Assembly (NCBI RefSeq): GCF_030010415.1
Contig: NZ_JASCSA010000005.1
From: Cobetia amphilecti
GTDB taxonomy: Bacteria > Pseudomonadota > Gammaproteobacteria > Pseudomonadales > Halomonadaceae
Reading direction: 5' to 3' (one strand)
Length of the DNA: 64,000 nt
The stretch's first letter is position 1; every line of letters begins with the position of its first letter. Below the pieces are notes generated by a model, which saw nothing but the letters and a program-made list of their open reading frames with translations, searched no databases and was not told the origin of the DNA. The translations under genes were made by a program, and so were the position numbers. Shown here one piece after another: positions 36,120-44,548 of this stretch.

Positions 36120-37109
36120 TTACCAGCCCTGAGTATGCTGGCGACACAGCGCCTCGAGCAGATCGATATGGTCACTGCGGTCATTGAGCGCCGGGATGTA
36201 GCGGAAGTCGCCACCACCGGATTCGGTAAAGTAGCCGCGGTTCTCTTCCTCCAGCTCTTCCAGCGTCTCGAGACAGTCAGCCGCGAAGGCCGGCGAGATG
36301 ACATCGACGCTTTCCAGCCCTTCACCGCCCCACGCCTTCAGCGTTTCATCGGTGTACGGCTTGAGCCACTCGGCCTTGCCGAAGCGCGACTGATAGGTCA
36401 TCGCCCACTCATCGTCGCCAAGCCCCAGCGCCTCGGCCAGCAACTGGCTGGTGCGCTCGCATTGCGTCGGGTAGGGGTCGCCTGCGGTGGCATAGCGCTT
36501 GGGAATGCCGTGATAGCTCATCAGCAGGCGCTTGCCACGCGGGCCTTCCTTCTCCCAGTGCTCACGCACGCTGGTGGCCAGCGCCGCGATGTAATCCGGG
36601 TGGTCGTGATAGTCGCGCACGAAACGCAGCTCCGGCAGATGCGGGCACGGCTTGAGCGCACGCGCCAGGCGATCGAAGACCGCGGCGGTGGTCGTGCGCG
36701 AGAACTGCGGATAGAGCGGCAGGATCAGCATGCGATCGGCACCGCGGCTGGCGAGCTTGCGCCCCACCTCTTCCATGGTCGGCTTGCCGTAGGTCATCGC
36801 CAGTTCGACGGGAATGTCCTCGCCCAGTGACTCGGCCAGGCGTGCTTCCAGCGCGGCGCGCTGACGCTTGCCGATCGCCATCAGCGGCGAGCCGTCTTCC
36901 GTCCACACCGAGGCGTAGGCCTCGGCCACCTTCTTGGGACGCGTCGTCAACACCAGGCCATGCAGAATCGGCAGCCAGAGCAGACGCGGCAGGTCGATCA
37001 CGCGTACATCACCGAGAAACTCCGCGAGGTAACGGCGCACCGCCTTGGGGGTCGGGGCATCGGGGGTGCCGAGATTGACCAGCATGACGCCAAAACGCGG
37101 GGTACTCAT
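36120..37109 (-). CDS. hemH: Ferrochelatase
   Basis: A 329-residue ferrochelatase that inserts Fe2+ into protoporphyrin IX, the last step of haem synthesis. It starts FGVMLVNLGTPDAPTPKAV, has LPLYPQFSRTTTAAVFD, the metal-binding His in LLMSYHGIPKRYATAGDPY, then MTYQSRFGKAEWLKPYT and VISPAFAADCLETLEEL with the catalytic Glu. ATG at 37109 is chosen with AGGAG 11 nt upstream; the longer frame starts at TTG. Three 20-bp repeats lie in its upstream region. Confidence 0.95.
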   Translation of the reverse strand: MSTPRFGVMLVNLGTPDAPTPKAVRRYLAEFLGDVRVIDLPRLLWLPILHGLVLTTRPKKVAEAYASVWTEDGSPLMAIGKRQRAALEARLAESLGEDIPVELAMTYGKPTMEEVGRKLASRGADRMLILPLYPQFSRTTTAAVFDRLARALKPCPHLPELRFVRDYHDHPDYIAALATSVREHWEKEGPRGKRLLMSYHGIPKRYATAGDPYPTQCERTSQLLAEALGLGDDEWAMTYQSRFGKAEWLKPYTDETLKAWGGEGLESVDVISPAFAADCLETLEELEEENRGYFTESGGGDFRYIPALNDRSDHIDLLEALCRQHTQGW

Positions 37110-37152
37110 GGATGATGGACTCCTGACTAGGGGCAAGAAGAGAGGTGAAGCG

Positions 37153-37212
37153 GCAGCGCAGCCACTTTCACCGCAGCGCAGCCAACTTCACGACAGCGCA
37201 GTCATATTACCA
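37153..37212. repeat. Three 20-bp direct repeats upstream of hemH
   Basis: Starting at 37153, 37173 and 37193, the motif GCAGCGCAGCCA (third copy ACAGCGCAGTCA) recurs with an exact 20-bp period, and the following CTTTCAC/ACTTCAC/TATTACC also aligns. The block lies in the divergent region between hemH and the iron-sulfur photolyase gene. Confidence 0.75.
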
Positions 37213-37303
37213 GCTCGCCCTGTGCGTGAGGGATGAAGTTATACTATCATCACGATTTGTATAGCTTTAAGACAATTATTGTCACAACCCCTCCGGAGTC
37301 CTC

Positions 37304-38986
37304 GTGCCCGATACCACTCCCGCTACTCTGCGCCTGGCGACGCGTCATGACTTCGCGCGGCCATTGGTGCTGATCCTCGGCGACCAGCTCAGCCATGACC
37401 TGGCAAGCCTCAAGCAGGCACCCGCCGACAGCGTGATCGCCTTCTGCGAGGTCGAGGAGGAAGGCCGCTACGTGCCGCACCACCCGCACAAGATCGCGAT
37501 GATGCTGGCCGCGATGCGCCATCACGCCCAGGAACTCAGGGAGTGTGGCTGGCAGGTACATGAAAGCCGACTGGAGGATCCGGACAACCTCCAGCGTCTG
37601 ACCGGCGAGGCAGAGCGTCTGGCTGCCCTGTATCAGTGTGATGGCGTGCTGGTGACCCGCCCCGGCGAGTGGCGGCTGCTGGACGACTTTCTGGCGCGGC
37701 GCGAGGCCGGCAGCGTGCGCTGGGAAGTCCTCGAGGACACACGCTTCTTCACCACGCCGGCAGCCTTCGCCGGCTGGGCCGAGGGCCGCAAGCAACTGCG
37801 CATGGAGTACTTCTATCGCGAGCAACGCCGTGACACCGACCTGCTGATGGAAGGCAGCGAACCCGCCGGCGGCAAGTTCAACCACGACCACGACAACCGC
37901 GAACCGATTCCAGACGACTTCCACGCCCCACCGCCGCCGGTGCATGCCCATCACGCGGATGCGACCACCCGCGAGGTGCTGACGCTGGTCGCGGCGCGCT
38001 TCGGGGAGCAGGCCAGTGACGAGGAGCGCCACTTCGGCAGCCTCGAGAACTTCAACTGGGCTGTCACGCGCGCCCAGGCCCGCTCTGACCTCGCGCATTT
38101 TCTCGATCACTGCCTGGCGGACTTCGGCCGCTATCAGGATGCCATCGAGGACAGCGACCCGTTCCTGTTCCATTCACGCCTGTCTGCCGCGCTCAATATC
38201 GGCCTCTTGAGCCCGCAGGAGGTCTGCAGCGCCGTGGACACCGCCTGGCGGCGTGGCGAGGTGCCGATCAATTCGGCGGAGGGGTTCATTCGTCAGATAC
38301 TCGGCTGGCGCGAATATGTGCGCGGCATCTACTGGACACGCATGCCCGGCTACAAGCGCGAAAACCGGCTGGAAGCCAGCCGCAACCTGCCGGAATTCTT
38401 CTGGACGGGGGACAGCGGCATGCGCTGTCTGGATCAGGCCATCGCCAGCACCCGCGAGCATGCCTACGCCCACCACATTCGTCGCCTGATGGTCACGGGC
38501 AACTTCGCGCTGCTGTGCGGCGTGAAGCCCGAGGCACTATGCGACTGGTATCTGGCGGTCTATGTGGACGCCTGTGAATGGGTCGAGCTGCCCAATACGC
38601 TGGGCATGGTGCTGCATGCCGATGGCGGCCTGATGGGCTCCAAGCCCTACTGTGCCTCGGGCAAGTACATCGACCGCATGTCCAATCACTGCGCCAGGTG
38701 TCAGTACTCGCCGAAGAAGGTCACCGGCCCGCATGCCTGCCCGTTCAATAGCCTCTACTGGCACTTCATCGAGCGCCATCGCGAGGCGTTGTCACGCAAT
38801 CCGCGCATGTCACTGGTCTACGGCAGCTGGCGACGCATGAAGGACGACAAGCGCGAAGCCCTGCTGCAACAGGCCGACGCCTTTCTGGCTCGCCTCGACA
38901 GCGCCGCGGACTATGGCAGTGATGCCCATCGCGCCGGTTACTACGCCGCACCCTCCAGTCTCACGACCGACAAGGAATCCTCATGA
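37304..38986 (+). CDS. Iron-sulfur bacterial photolyase/cryptochrome (FeS-BCP, PhrB type)
   Basis: A 560-residue protein of the family related to Agrobacterium PhrB, a (6-4) photolyase with a 4Fe-4S cluster. It begins PLVLILGDQLSHDLASL. The C-terminal FAD domain has INSAEGFIRQILGWREYVRG and WVELPNTLGMVLHADGG. Candidate cluster cysteines are at about 405 (ALLCGVKP), and 463, 466 and 479 in NHCARCQYSPKK...ACPFN, matching the PhrB pattern. It starts with GTG, preceded by GGAG at 6 nt. Its stop overlaps the next gene as ATGA. The (6-4) specificity is inferred from family only. Confidence 0.92.
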   Translation: MPDTTPATLRLATRHDFARPLVLILGDQLSHDLASLKQAPADSVIAFCEVEEEGRYVPHHPHKIAMMLAAMRHHAQELRECGWQVHESRLEDPDNLQRLTGEAERLAALYQCDGVLVTRPGEWRLLDDFLARREAGSVRWEVLEDTRFFTTPAAFAGWAEGRKQLRMEYFYREQRRDTDLLMEGSEPAGGKFNHDHDNREPIPDDFHAPPPPVHAHHADATTREVLTLVAARFGEQASDEERHFGSLENFNWAVTRAQARSDLAHFLDHCLADFGRYQDAIEDSDPFLFHSRLSAALNIGLLSPQEVCSAVDTAWRRGEVPINSAEGFIRQILGWREYVRGIYWTRMPGYKRENRLEASRNLPEFFWTGDSGMRCLDQAIASTREHAYAHHIRRLMVTGNFALLCGVKPEALCDWYLAVYVDACEWVELPNTLGMVLHADGGLMGSKPYCASGKYIDRMSNHCARCQYSPKKVTGPHACPFNSLYWHFIERHREALSRNPRMSLVYGSWRRMKDDKREALLQQADAFLARLDSAADYGSDAHRAGYYAAPSSLTTDKESS

Positions 38987-39369
38987 GTCGCATCTGGCAA
39001 GCCAGCGCACCGGTCACGCTCTACCACGATGGCAAGTGCCCCCTGTGCCAGCGCGAGGTCGCCTGGCTGGCCAGGCATCCCGGGCGGGAGCGGGTCAGAA
39101 CGGTGGATATCCGTGCATCAGATTTCTCGCCTCAGGCGCTGGGCTTGAGCTTCGAGACGATGATGGGACGTCTGCATGTGCAGGACGCACGCGGGGAGTG
39201 GTATGTCGGCATGGATGCCAGCCGAGCACTCTATTCGGTACTCGGCTATCGGCGCCTGGTGCGCCTGTCGCTGCTACCGGGCCTGCGCCCGCTGATGGAC
39301 TTGAGTTACCGCTTCTTTGCCCGCCATCGCGAGCGCATTGGCCGCTGGGTGCCTCAAAAGCACACTTGA
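38983..39369 (+). CDS. DCC-family thiol-disulfide oxidoreductase-like protein (DUF393)
   Basis: A 128-residue protein with the family signature YHDGKCPLCQREVAWL, where Asp-Gly-x-Cys-x-x-Cys is the DCC motif, and the later DASRALYSVLGYRRL. DUF393 proteins are predicted redox proteins; substrates are unknown. It overlaps the photolyase gene by 4 bases, so the two are coupled, which suggests that it may serve that protein or its cluster. That link is inference. Confidence 0.87.
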   Translation: MSRIWQASAPVTLYHDGKCPLCQREVAWLARHPGRERVRTVDIRASDFSPQALGLSFETMMGRLHVQDARGEWYVGMDASRALYSVLGYRRLVRLSLLPGLRPLMDLSYRFFARHRERIGRWVPQKHT

Positions 39370-39385
39370 GCCAGGAGGCGCGGGC

Positions 39386-39742
39386 TCAGAAGCTCAACGG
39401 GATACGTGAGCTCAAGGGCTGGTGGTACTGCGGCGGGCGGCCGATCATCTCGTCATTGGCGACCTGCGAGACCAGCCACGCCCGTGACATCCCGCCCCGC
39501 TTGAGCTCGCTGTAGACATCCTCCAGCGAGCGGAACAGCATCGGCTTGCCGCGCTTCATCAGCAGCTCACTGCGCTCCTCTTCTTCCTCGCCGGCGGCTT
39601 CCAGCACCAGCTGGACCTGATAGAAACGGCTGGCGGCATGACTGATCACGCGTGCCTCCAGTGCAGGGTATTCGGCCATCAAGGATTGCAGATTGCTGGT
39701 AAAGATAGCGGACGGCGTGAAGATGCTGGCGGTTCTGGACAT
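39386..39742 (-). CDS. DUF6482-like small protein
   Basis: A 118-residue soluble protein. The central part has VISHAASRFYQVQLVLEA, then KRGKPMLFRSLEDVYSELKR and SRAWLVSQVANDEMIG, which match, as I recall, the DUF6482 family common in Halomonas and related marine bacteria. No membrane segment is seen. ATG at 39742 follows AGGAG at 7 nt. It converges with the DCC gene, with only 16 bases between stops. Function is unknown. Confidence 0.7.
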   Translation of the reverse strand: MSRTASIFTPSAIFTSNLQSLMAEYPALEARVISHAASRFYQVQLVLEAAGEEEEERSELLMKRGKPMLFRSLEDVYSELKRGGMSRAWLVSQVANDEMIGRPPQYHQPLSSRIPLSF

Positions 39743-39957
39743 GTAAAGACTCCTGCGCATCCAGGGGACTGCGCATGGTAAGGCCGTAAGACGACGACGT
39801 GGTACAAGGATAGCCCGTGAAAACAGGGGCTGGGCGACTCAGGCATCCGAGCAGCCCGACACTTCAGGATGAACTTCAAGGCTTCACGCCAGACTGATGG
39901 CCAGCGATGACAGTCATGGGGCAGGCGGATGACGATTGAGTGACTCGCAGGCAGAGA

Positions 39958-41844
39958 TCACTGCACTGGTGAGGCACACGCCTCGATGACACGCCCGGAG
40001 TCCCGCGCCTTGGCCTCGCTCTTGAGCTCGCTCCAGCGCGCGGCGATCCGGGTCGTCTCGCACCCGGCAAGACCATGCAGCGCAACCAGTGACAATCGCG
40101 TCAGCGGGAAGAAGCGCGTGGTGCCGAAGCGGTCGTGGCCCTGAAAACCTCCCGCTGCCAGCACATCGGCCGGATACAGGCTGGCGACCGCATGCTGGAA
40201 TGCCGACTGCAGGCCAGCCAGACGTTGCTCGAGCGCTGTCAGGCGCAGTGCCCGGTGATATTCGGTCATGCACAGCGTCATCACGAAATCATCGCCGCCG
40301 ACATGGCCGAGAAAGTCGCCCTCCTGCAGCGCATCGCGCAATACCGTCGCCAGCGCCAGCAGCATGCGGTCGCCCTGCGCGTGGCCGAAGCGGTCATTGA
40401 AGGGCTTGAAGTTGTCGAGATCCAGATAGATCGCGGCCCACTCGGCACTGCGCGCGCTGCTGTTCTCTCGCAAGCCCTCTCGCAAGCCCTCGCCCAAGCC
40501 CTCGCCCAAGCCCAAGCCCGCGCCAGCCACGCAGTCGAGCAACTGACGCTCGATCGGCCCGTTGCCCGGCAGGCGCGTCAATGGGTTGGCCTCCTCGGCG
40601 CTCGCCACCTGCAGCTCCGTGATGATGCGCAGCAGATCCAGGGTGCGCCCCAGCCCCTGATAGCGCCCGCCTCGCGTGATGATGAAGTCCTCATCGCGAT
40701 CGCTGCCTTCGCGGCCGGTCACCTTGGCCGAGACGCGCTCCAGCGTCTCATCCGCCTCGACGCGCAGCGGACTGCTCTGCATGACCTCATGGATCATACG
40801 ACGCGCATGCAGTTCCGGCCCGAAGCGCTGGCTCAGCAGCCCCAGCAGGCGATGGCGGATGATCAGGCCCACCGGGCGTTGTTGCTCGTCCACCACGGCC
40901 AGCGACATCACCTCCTGCTCGGCATGCAGCCGCTGGGCGACCTCATTGACGGTGACATCCTGCTGCACCGGCGTCACGGCGCGCGCCAGGCTGCCGATAC
41001 TGCGGCCTGGCGGTGGGCGCTGCTGCAGCCTACGACTCAGATGGCGCAGATGCCGGTCGAGCGCAGCGCGTTGGCCAAGCGGGTCGGCCTCGGCTGGCGC
41101 GAACAACCAGCCTTGCAGGTAGTCGGCCCCCAGCTGGCGCACGCATTCCATTTCCGCCTCATGCTCGATTCCCTCGGCGATCACCTGACTGCCACTGCCG
41201 TGGGCGATATCGATGATCGAGCGCACGAAGCGCCGCTTGAGCGGGTCGGCATGGATACCACTGATGAAATGACGGTCGATCTTGACGAAGTCCGGCTGCA
41301 CCGACGACCACAGCTTGAGGCTGGCATAGCCCTCCCCGAGATCATCCAGCGCGATGGCGAAGCCCATCGATTGATAATGGCTGACGGCTTCCCGCATCAG
41401 CGCCGAATCCAGCCCCGGCGTCTGCTCGGTCAGCTCGATCACCACCTGATGCGGACGCAGGCCGAAGCGCCGCAGCAGGCGTCGCGTCAGGCCGGGCGAG
41501 TGGGCGCCATCCAGCAGCACATCGGGAGACACGTTGATGAACAGCCGCTCCGTCAGGCCCAGCGTCGACCACTGCTCGAGCGCACGCTCGCGACACAGGC
41601 TGTCGAGCTCCACCAGGCGGCCGTGCTCGCGCGCCGCCGAGAACATCGTCAGCGGTGAGGCCAGCGGCCCTGCGGCACTCCCGCGCGCCAGCGCCTCATA
41701 GGCGAAGACCTCACGGCCGTTGGACGACACGATGGGCTGGAAATGCATGCTCACCTGGCGCAGACGCAGCAACGCCTCCAGTGCATGACAGGATTCGACG
41801 ACAGGCTGGCCATGAGCGGCTTGCAGGGACGGGGATGGGAGCAT
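39958..41844 (-). CDS. EAL-CBS-GGDEF cyclic-di-GMP signalling protein
   Basis: A 628-residue protein without obvious membrane segments. An EAL phosphodiesterase domain (about 30-270) has YEALARG, LFINVSPDVL, VVIELTEQ, ALDDLGEGYASL, VKIDRHFI and VIAEGIEHEAE, so all catalytic motifs look intact. A CBS pair follows (about 285-410). The C-terminal GGDEF domain has IYLDLDNFKPFNDRFGHAQG and GHVGGDDFVMT, where GGDEF is GGDDF, so cyclase activity is uncertain. A Gly/Leu/Glu/Arg repeat linker sits between the CBS and GGDEF parts. CBS domains may bind nucleotides. It is a single gene. Confidence 0.88.
   Translation of the reverse strand: MLPSPSLQAAHGQPVVESCHALEALLRLRQVSMHFQPIVSSNGREVFAYEALARGSAAGPLASPLTMFSAAREHGRLVELDSLCRERALEQWSTLGLTERLFINVSPDVLLDGAHSPGLTRRLLRRFGLRPHQVVIELTEQTPGLDSALMREAVSHYQSMGFAIALDDLGEGYASLKLWSSVQPDFVKIDRHFISGIHADPLKRRFVRSIIDIAHGSGSQVIAEGIEHEAEMECVRQLGADYLQGWLFAPAEADPLGQRAALDRHLRHLSRRLQQRPPPGRSIGSLARAVTPVQQDVTVNEVAQRLHAEQEVMSLAVVDEQQRPVGLIIRHRLLGLLSQRFGPELHARRMIHEVMQSSPLRVEADETLERVSAKVTGREGSDRDEDFIITRGGRYQGLGRTLDLLRIITELQVASAEEANPLTRLPGNGPIERQLLDCVAGAGLGLGEGLGEGLREGLRENSSARSAEWAAIYLDLDNFKPFNDRFGHAQGDRMLLALATVLRDALQEGDFLGHVGGDDFVMTLCMTEYHRALRLTALEQRLAGLQSAFQHAVASLYPADVLAAGGFQGHDRFGTTRFFPLTRLSLVALHGLAGCETTRIAARWSELKSEAKARDSGRVIEACASPVQ
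40465..40512 (-). repeat. Four tandem 12-bp repeats inside the EAL-CBS-GGDEF gene
   Basis: Two copies of CTCTCGCAAGCC are followed by two copies of CTCGCCCAAGCC, exactly in tandem. Each unit encodes four residues (GLGE or GLRE), so copy-number change would keep the frame. Confidence 0.85.
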
Positions 41845-41979
41845 GTCAGAATCTGAACATGCTGATATGACAGAGGGATGACAAAGGTGCCACGCGGCGC
41901 ATGAGGCGCCTCATCCGACAGAGGGGATGCCAGACGTCAGATCGACTATCTCGATGTACCGACTATCTCGATCAAAGCA

Positions 41980-42021
41980 GGATCACGCCATGCCGGCCTG
42001 GCAGCCAGCATGGCGTGATCC
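41980..42021 (-). terminator. Terminator after the dnaB-linked small gene
   Basis: A perfect 14-bp stem (41980-41993 with 42008-42021) with a 14-nt loop lies 20 bases after the stop of the gene at 42041-42328, with a short T-rich stretch on the minus strand. Confidence 0.75.
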
Positions 42022-42040
42022 TCAAGCGCTCAAATGACGC

Positions 42041-42328
42041 TTACAGCGAGTTGGGGTCGATGGCCTTGCCGAGGGAGTTGCGGTCGATCCACTTGCCCGC
42101 CTTGGTCTCCTTGTAGCGGAAGACGACCATGTCGCCGGCTACCACCGGCACTTCACTGTCTTCGGTCTGGTAGCTGTAGCTCTCACCTTCCACGACCAGC
42201 GTGAAGCGGTAGAGGTCCGGCATGCCCAGCCATTCCTTGAAGGGCCCTTCACGCTCCAGGCTCTCCAGCGTGCCGCGGCCCTGCAGCTTGGGGGTACGTG
42301 CGCGTCCGCGCCCAAATCCACCTGCCAT
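42041..42328 (-). CDS. Conserved-looking small protein of unknown function downstream of dnaB
   Basis: A 95-residue soluble protein starting MAGGFGRGRARTPKLQGRG, Arg/Gly-rich, then FKEWLGMPDLYRFTLVVEGE, SYSYQTEDSEVPVVAGDMVV and a tail KWIDRNSLGKAIDPNSL. The middle looks like a small beta barrel, and the basic N-terminus could bind nucleic acid; neither is proven. A perfect GGAGGAG site precedes the ATG. It lies 86 bases after dnaB on the same strand and is followed by a terminator, so it may be the last gene of that transcript. Confidence 0.65.
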   Translation of the reverse strand: MAGGFGRGRARTPKLQGRGTLESLEREGPFKEWLGMPDLYRFTLVVEGESYSYQTEDSEVPVVAGDMVVFRYKETKAGKWIDRNSLGKAIDPNSL

Positions 42329-42414
42329 GCTATCTCCTCCCCGTCAGTGCGGGTCTTGCGAGGCAACGGCGATGCCGCCGCCCGGGTACATGATTGACGC
42401 GCGTACGCATCACG

Positions 42415-43803
42415 TTATTCAGCGAAGGCCTGGCCATAACTGTCGGGCGCCAGGTCCTCGAAACGGGTGTACTTGCCGATGAAGGCCATGTGAACGGTAC
42501 CGATGGGGCCGTTACGCTGCTTGCCGATGATCAGCTCGGCCAGTCCCTTGTTGTCGGGATTGTCCTTGTTGTAGACCTCATCACGGTAGACGAAGGCGAT
42601 GACATCGGCATCCTGCTCGATGGCGCCGGATTCACGTAGATCCGACATCACCGGACGCTTGTTGGGGCGCTGCTCAAGCGAGCGGTTCAGCTGCGAGAGC
42701 GCCACGACCGGGCAGGCGAATTCCTTGGCCAGGCCCTTCAGCGAGCGCGAGATCTCGGAGATCTCGGCGGTACGGTTCTCGGAAAGACCCGGCACCTGCA
42801 TCAGCTGAAGGTAATCGATCATGATCAGGCCGATGCCGCCATGCTCACGCGCCATGCGTCGACAGCGCGAGCGCATCTCGTTGGGCGACAGCGCCGCGGT
42901 GTCATCGACGAACAGCTGCTTGTCCTTGAGCAGGTTGACCGCCGAGGTCAGACGCGGCCAGTCCTCGTCTTCCAGCTGGCCGGTACGCACCTTGGTCTGA
43001 TCAATGCGGCCCAGCGAGGAGATCATGCGCAACATCAGCGATTCGGCGGGCATCTCCATCGAGAACACGGCGACCGGCTTGTCGCCGGAGACCACGGCAT
43101 GCTCGACCAGGTTCATGGCGAAGGTGGTCTTGCCCATCGAGGGACGGCCGGCAATGATCACCAGATCCGACGGCTGCAGGCCGGAGGTCATGTCATCGAG
43201 ATCACGGAAGCCGGTCGACAGGCCCGTCATCTGGCCCTTGAGATTGAACAGCTCATCGATGCGGTCCACCGCGCCGGTCAGCAGCTGACTCATGCCCTTG
43301 GGGCCACCGCTCTTGGGCCGCGACTCGCTGATCTGGAACACCAGGCGCTCGGCCTCGTTGACCAGCTCATCGGCATCACGGCCCTGCGGGCTGAAGGAGC
43401 TCTCGGCGATCTGGTTGGCCGCCTGGATGAGCTTGCGCAGCGTGGCGCGCTCGCGAACGATGTCGGCATAGGCCTTGATGTTGCTGGCCGAGGGCGTGTT
43501 GCGCGCAAGCTCAGCGAGGGTCGCCAGCCCGCCGACCGACTCGAGCTGGTCACGACTTTCCAGCAGCTCGGACAGCGTCACCACATCCAGCGGGCGACTG
43601 CCGCCGACCAGCTGAGACATGGCGTTGTAGATGAGACGATGCTCATAGCGATAGAAGTCGTCGGCCACCAGCCGCTCGGAGACGGTATCCCAGGCGCTGT
43701 TGTCCAGCATCAAGCCGCCAAGCACCGACTGCTCGGCCTCCAGCGAATTGGGCGGCACCTTGAGCGCTGCCGTCTCGCGATCCTGATCCTGAATCTCGCT
43801 CAT
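42415..43803 (-). CDS. dnaB: Replicative DNA helicase DnaB
   Basis: A 462-residue hexameric helicase. The N-terminal domain has LEAEQSVLGGLMLDN. The RecA-like motor has Walker A AGRPSMGKTTFAMNLVEHA, the Walker B strand IGLIMIDYLQLM, and the downstream VVALSQLNRSLEQRPNKRPV and SDLRESGAIEQDADVI. ATG at 43803 gives the usual short acidic N-terminus; longer starts are not conserved. It follows rplI on the same strand but after a strong terminator, so it likely has its own promoter. Confidence 0.97.
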   Translation of the reverse strand: MSEIQDQDRETAALKVPPNSLEAEQSVLGGLMLDNSAWDTVSERLVADDFYRYEHRLIYNAMSQLVGGSRPLDVVTLSELLESRDQLESVGGLATLAELARNTPSASNIKAYADIVRERATLRKLIQAANQIAESSFSPQGRDADELVNEAERLVFQISESRPKSGGPKGMSQLLTGAVDRIDELFNLKGQMTGLSTGFRDLDDMTSGLQPSDLVIIAGRPSMGKTTFAMNLVEHAVVSGDKPVAVFSMEMPAESLMLRMISSLGRIDQTKVRTGQLEDEDWPRLTSAVNLLKDKQLFVDDTAALSPNEMRSRCRRMAREHGGIGLIMIDYLQLMQVPGLSENRTAEISEISRSLKGLAKEFACPVVALSQLNRSLEQRPNKRPVMSDLRESGAIEQDADVIAFVYRDEVYNKDNPDNKGLAELIIGKQRNGPIGTVHMAFIGKYTRFEDLAPDSYGQAFAE

Positions 43804-43996
43804 GCCTGGCTGACTCCTGCTGATGACTGACATGCCCACGGGGGCTTCTAGTTTCACGCATTGACGCAAGCCTGCCAACCGCCGCGCCCACGCCGAAACC
43901 TCTTCCTGACGGGGGCAGGCATTCTACCGGATTTTGTGCGTCATCGCCTCGCCGGCGACCAGGCAAATGCCACACCGACGACAAATCGCGCCCATG

Positions 43997-44031
43997 AAAA
44001 AACCGCCTTCGCATCGAGGATGCAAAGGCGG
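43997..44031 (-). terminator. Terminator of the rpsF-rplI operon
   Basis: A 13-bp stem with one mismatch (44003-44015 with 44019-44031) and a 3-nt loop is followed on the minus strand by six T residues, about 60 bases after the rplI stop. Confidence 0.88.
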
Positions 44032-44089
44032 CTTGGGTACCGCAGCAGTCGCTACACCGGATCACCGGCCAGCCACTGCAAATCAGCGA

Positions 44090-44536
44090 TTACTCGCCGA
44101 CCACGACCACACGGACAGTGGCAGTCACTTCAGCGTGCAGCTGCAGCACGATGTCGTATTCGCCAGTGTTGCGCAGCGGGCCTTCCGGCATGCGGACTTC
44201 GCTCTTGGCGATGTCGATGCCAGACTGGGCGATAGCTTCGGCCAGATCACGCGGACCGATGGAACCGAACAGCTTGCCTTCTTCGCCAGCTTTGGCGACC
44301 AGGGACAGTTCGATTTCGTTCAGCTGAGCGGCACGCGCTTCAGCTTCGGTCTTGCGCTCTGCAACCTGTGCTTCCAGCTCAGCGCGCTGAGCTTCGAAAG
44401 CTGCCTGGTTTTCAGCAGTGGCCGGAACTGCCAGGCCGTACGGCAGCAGGTAGTTGCGACCGAAGCCAGCCTTGACGGAAACCTGGTCACCCAGGTTGCC
44501 CAGCTTGCCAATCTTGTCGAGCAGAATGACTTGCAT
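44090..44536 (-). CDS. rplI: 50S ribosomal protein L9
   Basis: A 148-residue L9, the normal length. The N-terminal domain starts MQVILLDKIGKLGNLGDQV, with VKAGFGRNYLLPYGLA binding 23S rRNA; a long central helix and a C-terminal domain with GKLFGSIGPRDLAEAI follow. It is the last gene in the rpsF-rpsR-DUF2232-rplI operon, 12 bases after the DUF2232 gene. Confidence 0.98.
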   Translation of the reverse strand: MQVILLDKIGKLGNLGDQVSVKAGFGRNYLLPYGLAVPATAENQAAFEAQRAELEAQVAERKTEAEARAAQLNEIELSLVAKAGEEGKLFGSIGPRDLAEAIAQSGIDIAKSEVRMPEGPLRNTGEYDIVLQLHAEVTATVRVVVVGE

Positions 44537-44548
44537 CTCGTAAACCTC

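Noticed and set aside
40135..41658. 507-codon plus-strand frame opposite the EAL-CBS-GGDEF gene
   Set aside because: Antisense shadow; His/Arg/Gln-rich composition without motifs.
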